NCBI RefSeq assembly: GCF_000224145.3
Contig: NC_020167.2
Location: 7,623,777 to 7,687,776, forward strand
Direction: 5' to 3'
DNA from: Ciona intestinalis
Taxonomy: Eukaryota; Chordata; Ascidiacea; Phlebobranchia; Cionidae
Length of the DNA: 64,000 nucleotides
Under the pieces are notes generated by a model. That model saw nothing but the letters and a program-made list of their open reading frames with translations, did not search any database and had not been told where the DNA came from. Of this stretch, positions 11,027 to 21,742 are shown one piece after another. Made by a program: the position numbers and the translations under genes. The first letter of the stretch is position 1, and the number at the start of each line of letters is the position of its first letter.

Positions 11027-11681
11027 ATGGGCAGTTTGTTCTCATGTTGTTTGGGAAATGATTATGAAACTCCCGATCCTGAAGTAAGAAGACAACAAAT
11101 GCTTGAAGCTGCAGAAAGGCGCAAACAAGAATATGAAAACAGGGGGCTAAAAGATCCCGAAGGGGTTAAAGCAAAGCAACGGGTATGTCTCGTGTTGCTA
11201 ATAATATAGTCGGTTAACATTAAGTAGGGTGGGGAAAAATGTAACACTTTTAGGCTTTAGCACATAATATCGAAATGTCATGTTTTTAACAATAGTCTGT
11301 GGATAATCATGTTTTTAACAACGGCCTGTAAAAGTTGAGGATACGGTTTTATAGTTCTTTGAATGTGTTTTATTTGCTACCAAGTGGGACAAGAAAATGG
11401 AATAACTAAGTGTACCATCTTTCCCATCCCTACTGCTGTATAAATTGTCCTGCCAAAAGCAGTGATATTTTCAGGGTTGAACTGAGTTTTTAGATAGATT
11501 TTTAATTTAATCAGCTGTAAGTTTTACTTTTTAAGTTATCCATAATGGCATATTTTTATTCTACGTCCTTTAACCGTGTTATAAAGTACATCTATATTTT
11601 GTTTAGAAACGTGAAGCTGCAGAAAAGTCACAAGAACAGATTGGATCAAATGAAAACAACTTGCGTTGGCAAGTTAGCTAA
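11027..11681 (+). CDS. SVIP: Small VCP/p97-interacting protein (SVIP)
   Basis: Two exons, 11027-11182 and 11607-11681, give 76 residues against 77 in human. SVIP is a lipid-anchored inhibitor or adaptor of the AAA ATPase VCP/p97 in ER-associated degradation and lysosome function. The start MGSLFSCC carries the N-myristoylation glycine and nearby cysteines for palmitoylation. The VCP-interacting region RRQQMLEAAERRKQE matches the vertebrate AEAAERRQKE core, and the end NNLRWQVS matches GGLRWTVS. The exon 1 donor is gtatgt and the exon 2 acceptor tttgtttag. One MITE sits in the intron. Confidence 0.93.
11221..11436 (+). mobile_element. MITE copy 6, in SVIP intron
   Basis: Copy with both ends, slightly longer than usual because an internal segment containing catgtttttaacaa is repeated. 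Confidence 0.8.
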
Positions 11682-12851
11682 ACCTGGATTTAAAATATAT
11701 ATTGATTTTCTTTAAGTTTAGCATTGTGAATATTTATTTGAACATGGTGTCTATTGATTTGCTTTTCTAATATGACGGGAAAATATCTGAATTTTTTGTT
11801 GTGTTTTATGGTGTTTCAGTTTTTGTTTTTATATTTAAAGAATGTCACAGTTTTTTGGCCGTTTTTGCAGCAAGGTTAGCAAACATTGAGAATTGCACTT
11901 GATTATATTTTACATGTTTTTTAAATGTTTAATTATGAGATTTATTTATGTTTTAAACATGTTGCATGTTACCATTACACCTTTTTCTGCTTTTATGGCA
12001 AATAAATTATTTAAAACACTGGTTCTTGAACTTTATTGTATGCCTTACCCTTTTAACAAAGGTGCTTATCAGATTTGCCTGCAATATGTAATAAGGCACT
12101 CATTTATAAAAAAGCAAAAACAATTAATTACATCAGTTCTATATAATGCGACGGATGCGCTTGCTTTTTGGCAACGAGTTGTTCAATGTTTGGTAAAGTA
12201 CTACAATTGGTACAATTATGTGAATTTTGATTGGTAGCTCATTTACCCTCTAAATACGATAAAATTTACCCCCACCGGTTAATTTAACCAAGTTTAAGAA
12301 ACGCTGGTTTAAAATATACAAGTTTTATTGAATCATTACTGCCAAGACAAGACAATTGTAAAGAAATACAGTTTATTTATATCGGTGTGCATTGATACGT
12401 TTCCTTGTAAGTTGCCTGACTAAGGGATTGCATACTAAGGTGCAACACTGCAGGCGTAGATGTTTGGGAGAAAGGTGCAAACAGTGCTAAAGTGCTCGTG
12501 TCGTAAGGTCAACAGTTCTTCTCATATCGAAATTTCGCAATTTTAAAATAGAATAGTGTAAATTTTGAAAAAAAAAATATGTAAGATACAGAAATAAAGT
12601 AAAAAAAATATTTAAATTTTAATATAAAAAATGGACTCTGTGACAACTATTAGTTGCCACTATATTTTAATATTTTCATTTGACCGAAACTTGAAGTTCA
12701 GTTTATTTGTTAGTAACCACGTGTGCGCAGTTAGGTTTGTTTATTTTACAACAAAATAAGCTTTATGATCTTAACTACGCTATCGTTTCTTTCTTATATT
12801 TGGCAAGGACCGTGTACGTCGGGCAAGAAGACAGAACACTCCGGCAAAGCA
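11682..12851. other. Spacer between SVIP and NDK
   Basis: AT-rich, with no recognised gene. It holds the hAT-like element at 12017-12306 and, just before the NDK gene, a CCACGTGTG E-box near 12718 that may belong to the NDK promoter. Confidence 0.5.
12017..12306. mobile_element. hAT-like non-autonomous element
   Basis: Imperfect terminal inverted repeats: left cactggttcttgaactt; right end, read on the other strand, cagcgtttcttaaactt (13 of 17 match). It is flanked by an 8 bp near-duplicate target site, atttaaaa on the left and gtttaaaa on the right. The 8 bp target site and CAG-type ends point to the hAT superfamily. No transposase frame is present. Confidence 0.6.
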
Positions 12852-13301
12852 ATGGAACGAACATTTATCGCTGTAAAACCCGATGGTGTACAAAGAGGCT
12901 TAGTTGGTAAAATTGTCGCTCGTTTTGAGGCAAAAGGATTTAAACTAGTTGCGATGAAAATGGCGACTGCAACAGAAGACCATCTCAAAAAGCATTACTC
13001 AGATTTGTCGTCAAAACCCTTTTTTGCCGGGCTTGTAAAATACATGGGCTCTGGGCCTGTAGTAGCAATGGTTTGGGAGGGGCAAGGAGTAGTGAAGACT
13101 GGAAGAGTGATGTTGGGAGCCACAAACCCCGCGGACTCGCTTCCAGGGACCATCAGAGGTGACTTTGGCATCCAAGTTGGAAGAAATGTCTGCCATGGAT
13201 CTGATTCAGTAGAATCTGCAACTAAGGAGATTGGTTTGTGGTTCACTGATTGCGAGCTTAATGCTTATACTAGTTGTTCACAGTCCTGGTTATATGAATA
13301 A
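12852..13301 (+). CDS. Nucleoside diphosphate kinase
   Basis: Single-exon frame of 149 residues, the usual length for NME1/NME2-type enzymes, which transfer a phosphate from NTP to NDP through a phosphohistidine. The start [19 protein letters not shown] matches the family N-terminus. The active-site [14 protein letters not shown] contains the catalytic His; the residue before it is Cys where vertebrates have Ile. The end [11 protein letters not shown] is typical. The frame stays open upstream to an ATG at 12765, which would add 29 residues starting with a hydrophobic stretch; the canonical start is preferred from family length. AATAAA follows at about 13344, within the first of three ~145 bp repeats. 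The lack of introns could mean a retrocopy or ordinary tunicate intron loss; the frame is intact. Confidence 0.95.
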   Translation: MERTFIAVKPDGVQRGLVGKIVARFEAKGFKLVAMKMATATEDHLKKHYSDLSSKPFFAGLVKYMGSGPVVAMVWEGQGVVKTGRVMLGATNPADSLPGTIRGDFGIQVGRNVCHGSDSVESATKEIGLWFTDCELNAYTSCSQSWLYE

Positions 13302-13738
13302 TCAACGTTACATAACACTGCAATATTAAAAGTACTTTGGTTCTAATAAAATAGCCTGACGTTTCTTAAAAAAAAGGTCCAAAATTTAAATCTTTATCAA
13401 AAGTTTGTGTTCTTATAATATTAGTGCAAATGCTATGTGGTATTAATCAATGTTTCATAAAACTGCAATATTAAAAGTACTTTGGTGATAATAAAACTGC
13501 TTGATGTAATATTCTACAAAGATGGCCTATACAAAAACCTTCTTAAAGTTTGTATTTTCATAATATTGGTGCAAATGCAATAGAATATGATTATTAATGT
13601 TCCATTAACACTGGAATAGTTAAAGTACTTTGGTTTTGATAAAATAGCCCAATGTACCTTACTATTAAGTTTGCCTATACGAAAATCTTTATTATAAGTT
13701 TGTATTATCATAACATAATAAATGTACTTTGCAAATAA
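13302..13738 (+). repeat. Three tandem ~145 bp units downstream of NDK
   Basis: Three diverged units each run: ttaat..gtt, cata or catt, aac actg(c)aatat, taaaagtactttggt, a (a)taaaa tail, aaaatcttt..aagtttgt, then ataatatt and tgcaaatg. Units begin at about 13302, 13443 and 13591. Each carries an AATAAA- or GATAAAA-type signal, so the 3' end of the NDK transcript may vary. Confidence 0.75.
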
Positions 13739-14004
13739 ATGGGATTTAATCTTTAAATGTAAACGTATCATGTTTTGCATTTCCTTCTGCGATGAATTCA
13801 ACGTATTCAGCTGTATTTTCAAATTACTAATATTAGAAAATTCATTTTTCGCTTTGTTGCATACCGTGTTGTAAATTCTTATTTCTGTTGTTGTAGTTTT
13901 GTCCAACTGTTCGAATATGGCTACTATAATGTTAAATATAAGGCATTGCTGCTTGAACAAAATTTGTTATTAGTTTAAATTATGTAATATCAATGTTTGT
14001 TTAG

Positions 14005-14014
14005 GTGATTCGAA
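14005..14014 (+). promoter_or_regulatory. Candidate trans-splice acceptor at TMEM186
   Basis: A typical acceptor, tgtttgtttag, ends at 14004, ten bases before the TMEM186 ATG. There is no upstream coding frame to join, which fits spliced-leader addition or a non-coding first exon. Confidence 0.4.
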
Positions 14015-14710
14015 ATGTCCTATTTAGGCTTAAGATTATGTACAAGATGTTCAAGGCAAATTCAAACTACCTGTTCATCTAGTAAACCTCTTTTGCTAAC
14101 TAATGTGTTGAATAGTAGTGGCTTGCGTTCTACATTTCAAACAAGGGGATTAAAAACGAAGAAAGAAAATCCTGACCAATTTCCAACGGCGCATCATGAA
14201 GACTTCACCTTGATTTACAAATTCCCGAAGATAAAACTGGTTGCAGGCTTATCTAAGTTTAAATTGACGCAGACGCTGTTTTTCATGGCAGTCTCGCCGC
14301 TTTGTTATGTATCTTATTATGCTGGTAACATTTCTCTTCTATATGCAAATGGTGTAGCGGGGGTTGCAGCATTTGCTGCGGCATCTTTACTGTATTTCTC
14401 TTACGTGACAAGAAGATTTGTTGGCTACATCTGGCTGGATAATCAGAAACAGAACTTAAAAATCGCTTATTTAAATTTCTGGGCCAATAGAAAGGATGTT
14501 GTTATACCCGTCGAACATATTGAACTATTTGATGATCCAAGTCAAAATTACACCAAGCCACTCTTGAGATTAAAACTTTTAAATTCTAAAGACTTCTACT
14601 TTTTATCTATAAGATATGGATTGATACAGGACAAAAAGTTGTTTCGTTACGTCTTTGGTGTGCTACCAATAAGGGCTTACGATAAATTCAAAAGTCGGAA
14701 TCTGAAATAA
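14015..14710 (+). CDS. TMEM186: TMEM186, mitochondrial complex I assembly factor
   Basis: Single-exon frame of 231 residues. In vertebrates TMEM186 is an inner-membrane protein of the MCIA complex that assembles the ND2 module of respiratory complex I. The first ~50 residues are rich in Arg, Ser and Thr with almost no acid, as in a mitochondrial presequence. The conserved core starts at about residue 65 (FTLIYKFPKIKLVAGLSKFKLTQT). Two hydrophobic segments follow at about 86-107 and 110-130. Then comes RRFVGYIWLDNQKQNLKIAY, matching vertebrate FRRLVGILY, and the end SIRYGLIQDKKLFRYVFG matches LRYGRVLDRERFTQVFG. Tail to tail with PHF10, 134 bp between stops. Confidence 0.88.
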   Translation: MSYLGLRLCTRCSRQIQTTCSSSKPLLLTNVLNSSGLRSTFQTRGLKTKKENPDQFPTAHHEDFTLIYKFPKIKLVAGLSKFKLTQTLFFMAVSPLCYVSYYAGNISLLYANGVAGVAAFAAASLLYFSYVTRRFVGYIWLDNQKQNLKIAYLNFWANRKDVVIPVEHIELFDDPSQNYTKPLLRLKLLNSKDFYFLSIRYGLIQDKKLFRYVFGVLPIRAYDKFKSRNLK

Positions 14711-14844
14711 CAATTGTTTAGAACTTTCTTGTTTTTAATTTTAACTATTTAATGTTTACATTCAAACAACTAGACATTTTGTAATTGGCAGTGATTTTTA
14801 ATGGGCAGTTAATCTGTTACATTCGTGTCATATACTCTGCAATA

Positions 14845-17800
14845 TCACTGTGAACTTGGGGAGTTGCCAACGCTGAGGTCATCTGAGTTTATCCTTTGGA
14901 TTTCAGGTTGCTTCTCATTAGCTGGAATTCCTTGCAATAAAACTTTCTCTGGGAATGAAGTCTTGCTGATTGGGTCGTCGGAAACTGCAAGATCCAGATC
15001 CAGCTTCTCTTTCAGATGCGGGACCTCTTTGGGACTTTTTATTGCTTCCAAAGGAGGCATTGATGGAGGAGGTGACTTTGATATCGTGAGTTTGATCTTT
15101 CCATCACCGAGGTCTTGAACGGTAGCGATGCTCTCTCCAATTGATGCGGACACAACTTTCTCAGTGGATGAGTCCTCATCTTCCTCCTCTTGTTTCTCAT
15201 CATCATTAAGATCAATGATGACAGTTGATCGATGATCCGCCATCCTCCCACCTCTTCCCCGTCTCCTTCGACCTCTACCCCTCCCAGATGGTGTTGAGAG
15301 AAGTTTCAGCTCCTTTCTTCGTCTTTTCCTGAAGTTCGGATCAGCATGCTTGCATCTTGAACATGCCCACACACCTAAACGCGTATTTGTTTATTATTAC
15401 TTGTTTAGTATATATTATATACTAATGTATTTTTTCAGCACGTAGTAGGTTCATACTAATAATTTTTTTCTGTATAGTTTTTCTCAGCCACTCTATAGTG
15501 ATCGAGAAAAAACTGATAAAATGCAGTAAAATTACAGCAGCATGTACTAATGTATTAATATACTATAAAGTAATGTATTTTATTAGTTTTGCTCATTCAC
15601 TAACGTAATGTATTTTTTGAACCTTTTTTCTAAGTCACGAAAGTATATAGTGGCTCAGAAAAACTAATAGAATGCAGTACTACTTGTCCAGAAAAAAATA
15701 CATTAGTAAAGTATATATATATACTGTATATTCAGTTACTTCTACTTCTGATAACAGGCATAATGCAAATAATCCTTTAGCTGTTAATCTGGTATAAAAT
15801 TTCCTCTTCCATCTTAGGAAATAATTTCCTGATGAAGTTATTCGGAACAGCAGACGAAACAATGGAAATACACTCAGTTTTCCTTCTCAAATGAGCCGCT
15901 AAAAGATAATTTAAGTCTGGTAGAAAAATTACAGTGTATAAAATATGTTTTGGAAAATGGATTGGTTTCCTGCTACCCTCTGAGCACATTAAACATTACT
16001 ACAATTTTCTTAAAAGCTTAAAATTGGTTCACTGTTAGTTATTATTTACATATTTATACAACAATAGATTCCACACCTGATGGAATGGCTCGGATACTGA
16101 CGCAAAACGTGTGGTATCCTCTATCACAGCGATCACAGAACATCATAAGATCTTCACGGTGCGGCATACTACATATGGTACATGTCTTGCACTCCATGCA
16201 CTGCCAGTTGTATGTCTCAATAACTGACACCTGCTCCACTGACATTTCTAAGCACGATGGGTGACCTGTTGGTATGGAAATACGGAATCAATGATATTAA
16301 TAAGTCATTAAAACTTTATGATCTAAAGCCATGTTTTGCAGGTTATGAAATATTTTTAAGAGACCACAAGGAAAAACAAGACTTTATCTGGCTTTCAAAA
16401 GGGCAAATTGCCAAATTATAATACTACAATCTATTTTTTTTTGCAGGTTACGAAATATAGTTCAGACCACACGAGAAAACAAGACTTTATCTGGGTTTGA
16501 AATCGGCAAATTATAATAATATAACCTAACTTCATGATTTGCAGATAACAAAAAGGCTACAGAACATAAATGGAACTTTCTCAAGCTTCCAAAACAGCTT
16601 CAAGACATTCTACTTAATGTTTAAATGAAATATAGCAAACCTTACCATGATTGTCACATTGCGAACATTTGATTAATTCCTCAGCTTCCCCCTTCTTATT
16701 GCTCGACCCATCTTTACTACAGATCCCACAAACTATTTCATCCGATTCCTGAAGTTTAACATTTTTTTAAAGCAAGGTTGTTAAACACTTGGCCATGTGT
16801 GTCTAATTATACAAAAATTTAAACCTACTGGTTTCGAACAGGAGAGTTTTAGGACACAACCCTCTGTATATACTCAAATATGAAAAAAATGACAACATTT
16901 TGCTGTGGGAAACCATGTTTTGGTTTAGCCCATGGCTATGCCTAAGGACAATTTGTCACCCTTTCAATTTGCCTTGGAGTTCATTTAATCTTACACTTTC
17001 AGTTAAGAGAAAAATTCTTGGTTTTTCGAGAAACCCTTGGTTTTTCTATTCAAAATAAAGATGTTGCATTTTACCTCCGTATTTTCTTCACTCTCATTCA
17101 CTTGCATTGGTTCTTCTTTCCCTGCCCCCTCCAAATCTTCACTTGCGTCCACTGTCTTCATTGCAACATCCAGAAGCTTATCTTTATCTGTGTTAAAATA
17201 TTTGTAAGCGAAAGGTATTTGTAATAAAGATATCATTTGCAACATTCGTTTAAAACCTGGTGTGACAATGTTAAAATGCATTTACATTTTTAGCTATGCA
17301 AATGCGTTATACTCTACTTGGCACCTGTAAAAAACAAGAAAAATGCTATTTTATTGCGAAAACTGGTTCTAAAACGGGACATGACACCCTTAACATCATA
17401 CCTATGATAATAGATATGATATTTACCTGGTTTTGCTGATTTTTCTGATCCAACGCTTTGATTATCAGAAGATGAAGATGAGGATTCAGAAACCTAAATT
17501 AAAATTTGAAATGTTTGTTGCGCAACGTTCAGGTAAACCAATGTTTTGTCAATTCTATATAATTTGTGTTGTTTGTAAACATTATGTACTTTGACAACCT
17601 ATTTTTTATGCGTTACTTACTTTGTCACAGGTGGATCATTTTAGGGAGAAAGTATTATAATGCGAAAGAATTGTACCCAGAGTTGTGGTGCGGCAAAAAT
17701 GACAAGGCACCTTAAAATGGAACTCGATTCAAACTGTTGCTTGAAGACTTATATAAAGTTTCCTGGGTGTTGGGGTAAATCTGGCCTAAATCCTAGGCCC

Positions 17801-20800
17801 TTGACAAGGATCTCACCCACATAGAACAGAATTGAATCCCTATGCCTACAGACTACAATTACAGATCAATATACTTGCCGAGTCAGATTCAGAGTCGGAA
17901 CTTAGTTGTATATGATCAATAGAAGGGTTAGGTGGTCCATAAAGCGCGGTGTTGAGTGGGAGGTACATTAGTTCATCTTTTGTGTATCTAAACAAAGCAG
18001 TAAGTGGTTTCAGACTAAAATTAAGCTTAGTTTTTTTATGGGTCAAATATGGCCCGAATTCTGGAAAACCTTTTACCCATACTCAGACTAGAAGAGGACC
18101 TAAATTTTTACCAAACACATCCGGTGCGTTTTTGATGGATTTGGAAGAAAAACACCGGCAATATTTTATGTTTAACAGTGCTATATATATGTGCTACCAA
18201 ATATACTCACGTTTTATAATGTTCTTGAAACTGGCCAGGTATCAACGCACATGGATATAAACTAGGTCTTGTAAGTGAAGGATCAAGCTTCCTTACTTTG
18301 CTGGCGGGATATTGGAGGACCTGGGGCAAAATATACAAAGTTAGTTGGCTTGACTGCCTGTAACAGAGGTTACAAAGCTTGCCATTTCTACTATTATGGG
18401 ATTATGTATCCTTGGGCAGGACATTTAACAACAATTTCTCCAACCCAGTGGTCACTAATTGTTGTTGTCCAAATTGTCGGCCATACATAAAAATCTTAAA
18501 AAGCAATTCCTAATAAAGTTACATACGTGGTAACTCGTAAGCAGTCACAAGGTATGTTATAACGGATGTTGTTGTCCCTCCCACATGAGGGTAAATAAGT
18601 TACATTCATTCATGTTGTTTGTTTAACTGTGCAATAACTTGTGTACTCACGTTAGTCTGCATGTCGTAATACACGGCAAACTCATCTTTTCTTTGTCGAT
18701 TTAAACGTGCATTGTAATCTGCCGCTTGTCTCACGGCTTTTTTCACAAAACTTGGCATTTGAGATTTGTCGACTTGCATTGAAGCTGCTTGCTAAAAATA
18801 TTAATAAGCATGAAAACATAAGAAAAAATGAGTGTCACATGGGCATTCTATTGTATGAGAATAGCTAATAAGATCATAGTTATATTTATTATTCGTTTTG
18901 TTGTTGAGGCGTATGCAATTGGAGTAATAGGCTGTTGTATTGTAACTAAATGCTTAATGTGACATCACATTACTGAAGTCTACACATTACCCAAAGTCAA
19001 AATTGCGGATATGGTTTATCTCGTAGACAATTCTCAAGAAAATATGAAATATAAAAACGTATATATATGGTATTGTATATCTGAGAAACATAAATTTAAT
19101 ACCACTCCTTCATAAACTTTGTCAGCAGGGGATATAAGCATATAATGTTTGTTTAATATGTTTGTTCTTTAAACAATACTGTTACAATTGGTTACATTGC
19201 ATAGAATATGTGTACCAGAACTTACTGAAGCATATTGTTTGTATTTGTTCTGTAGTTTCTCCTTTTCTCTTTCCTGCAGCGCAGCGTTGTATTCATTGTA
19301 TTTTTCTGGATATTCTTTCATCATCATGTCGCATACATCGGAACTCTTTAGTGCTGTTAGACCTACAAGTGCAAAGTTTAAATGACGTTAGCATCTAATG
19401 CAAACTTTTTAAGTTAAAAAAATGCATTGAATGATAAATGTAACTTGCTTTATCCTTGGGTGGCATTGACGAGCCTTGAACTCATAATCTCTGGGTTAGA
19501 GGGGCATGCGTGCTAACCAAGTGTGCCACTGCTAAACAAATCTAACTACTTGTTTAAACATCCTATGAATATGGTGTTAACATCAGATTCTTTCAGTGTT
19601 AATGTCGGAAATACTCTACGTCTTATGCTCTGTGGGGCAACCAGGGATTTCAGGGATCGCAAACTACCACTTTTAAAACAAAACATTTTTTTGTAAACTG
19701 AAACCCAGACTTTATATTTTTAGTGGCTGCACCAATGCCAATACTTTATTAATATCTTACCCAATGTAACTTGCACCTCGCTGATAACATGGCTTGTGAG
19801 AAGATGGTTCACTTCATCAGCCTCAACTTTCCTTCTTTCAATTTCTAAAATTAAAAAACACAATAAAAATTGTTGTGAACATATCGTAAGCATTGTGCTA
19901 TACTGGTATTTTTCAAGAATGAAAAGAAATAAGTTAGTCATAAAGCCAGGAATAAAGGGTTGTGTTATTCAAAAAAATGTATTTTTCTCCACAGTATATC
20001 TTCTATTTATGCAGAACATTTCCCCTACCTGGATATTTTCTTTTAAATGAAGTAATTCCAAGATAGGTGCTAACTTGTTCTTGCAACATATAATAATCTC
20101 CACTGGTGTCGGGGGGCCATTGGTATTCAGCAATGTTTTCGGCGCTAATGGAAGAAAATCTGTGACAAAAATACCAGTTGAATCAGTGCTTTTTAACTGA
20201 GTGTATTCTGTATTGTATGCTCAATGCCGGTGTTTCTTAACCAGGGTTGCGATAAGTGTTATAGGGGGGGCGGGGATGCTGAATCATTAAGGTTGGTTAG
20301 GTCTACTCTATATAAGCAATTCTAGAAGGGGGTGCGCGAGTTGGTTCGTGATTTAAAATGGATGCAGCAAGGAAAAAGGTTGGGAACCACTGAATTATGG
20401 TGTACCAGCACTCAGCAGTTAATAGCAACGCTCACATGGAATGTTGTGTTTGTATTATTTATTTTTTGTACATTGAAAATTGTATACTGTCTTATCCTTA
20501 ACCTGGTAGGGGTGACTACCAATTACCCGAGAGAATTTGCGTATTTTGAAACATAGGTTTTAAGGAATGCAATGTGTTTTCTTTTTTAAACTTTAGTGGT
20601 ACCTTTGCACAACATTGGAGCATTTCTATTAGTTGGTATGCCCCTATAAGTTAACATTAAAACCATGTACCATTTAATCAAACCAAAATACATTCCATTT
20701 CCAATCCATTAATAAAAATACTTCTTACATATTTTGTTGGAGGCAAATGGGGTCCATTATTCTTCCTGATTGACTGACACCCAAAAATGAGAAATTTTTC

Positions 20801-21018
20801 GGAGCCTCCGTCTGTTTTCCATTTCCCTTACTTTTAGATGTGTTGTCCAGTTTCTCTTTACTGACAACTAACTCTAGCATATCCCCAACCATCAGGTTTA
20901 CAACTTCATCAACATTGGCTTTTATGTTACTTCCATTCTGACTTGAAGTATGGCTTCCATTTATCCCGTTTGAGTTTTTTGTTCCACATACATTACCATC
21001 CACCAAGTTTATATTCAT
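14845..21018 (-). CDS. PHF10: PHD finger protein 10 (BAF45A) with extended C-terminus
   Basis: Twelve exons in transcript order: 20729-21018, 20029-20159, 19761-19844, 19226-19362, 18651-18791, 18211-18320, 17879-17987, 17427-17493, 17075-17187, 16646-16748, 16077-16265, 14845-15374. All phases agree; 667 residues (human about 500). PHF10 is a PBAF (SWI/SNF) chromatin-remodelling subunit. The N-terminal SAY region is clear ([47 protein letters not shown]). A Ser/acid linker follows. Tandem PHD fingers run from about residue 401 ([28 protein letters not shown]) to 499 ([28 protein letters not shown]). The last ~165 residues are an extension: a basic [12 protein letters not shown] run (523-534), then [10 protein letters not shown] (542-551), which looks like a SUMO-interacting motif, then an acidic stretch. 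The intron after exon 7 uses a GC donor (gcaagt). The first exon's start is six bases after an acceptor-like tttag. Confidence 0.93.
17762..17845 (+). repeat. Short repeat ending in agaat-type tail (family C)
   Basis: About 80 bp: gtgttggggtaaatctggc, ctaaatcctaggccc, ctcacccacatagaacagaa. Relatives lie at 27011, 45640 (inverted) and 59430, and weaker ones near 4800 and 38180. The (agaat)n end suggests a SINE tail. Confidence 0.55.
18345..18630 (+). mobile_element. SINE copy, 5' truncated
   Basis: Shares with the fuller copy at 62770-63040 the run cagtggt(c/t)act, gttgtccaa, aaagttac, gtggtaact and the terminal ttacattcattcat, but lacks the tRNA-like head. It lies in a PHF10 intron. Confidence 0.65.
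19458..19535 (-). mobile_element. tRNA-like SINE head
   Basis: On the minus strand a polymerase III A-box-like gtggcacacttggttagc is followed about 35 bases later by the B-box-like gagttcaaggctc. The tail part of the SINE is missing. It is a promoter-bearing fragment rather than a tRNA gene, because no cloverleaf was found. Confidence 0.5.
20228..20396. mobile_element. Small hAT-like inverted-repeat element
   Basis: Left end cggtgtttcttaacc; right end, on the other strand, cagtggttcccaacc (11 of 15 match). The interior is G-rich. No clear 8 bp target duplication was seen, so the exact ends are uncertain. Confidence 0.45.
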
Positions 21019-21742
21019 TGCGACCTAAATTTCTCTGGCCTAAAATAAATATTCTTTTAGTTTGCAATGGTAAAAATAGATGTAATTAAAATTACCAAAA
21101 TTAATTAGCATTTTTTAAAGAAATAGGGCAATGTATAATAATTGTTTTAGAGTCTTATGGTTATGGCTTTAAAAAAATGGAAGGTTTCCTTTTAAACATT
21201 AAGAACAACTGATATAACTACGTAAAAATAAAACAAGTCACTTGAAAAACGTAATATTGTACAATTTTATCAAACACATAAGTACTAAAACAAAAGTAGA
21301 ATTGCACTTGAATAAAAATTGCACCTGGAATTAATTGTTACAGTAATATTACACTGGTTAACTGATTTAATGTAAACATTAACAGTATATGAGTATATGA
21401 AACACAATAATACAAAACAATATAAATTACATCAGGTTACAGTGTAGAAATACTTTTTTATTCCTCGCCATTCTAGCTTCAGATTTTATACACCTTTTAC
21501 GGTCAAACTCGCTTAATCGACATTCAGTTGAACCAGATTGGCTTGGTCCAGATTATAATTATGTTGGATTAATTCATTCTTGTTAATAAACTCCCATTGT
21601 CAAACATGGTAAAGTCAATCCCACTTGATCGGCCAACATTAAATCAGACCAACCGTTTAACATTAACCACATCAGTTTGGCTAGGTCTAGAAGAGGTCTG
21701 ATTTGGTAAAATTGACTGTATAAATATTTAAAGAAAAATCTT
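21019..21742. other. Spacer between LRMDA stop and PHF10 start
   Basis: AT-rich; contains the LRMDA 3' region and the PHF10 leader on the minus strand. No separate gene was recognised. Confidence 0.5.

Noticed and set aside
11893-12237. 114-codon frame downstream of SVIP
   Set aside because: AT-rich, hydrophobic chance translation that overlaps the hAT-like element.
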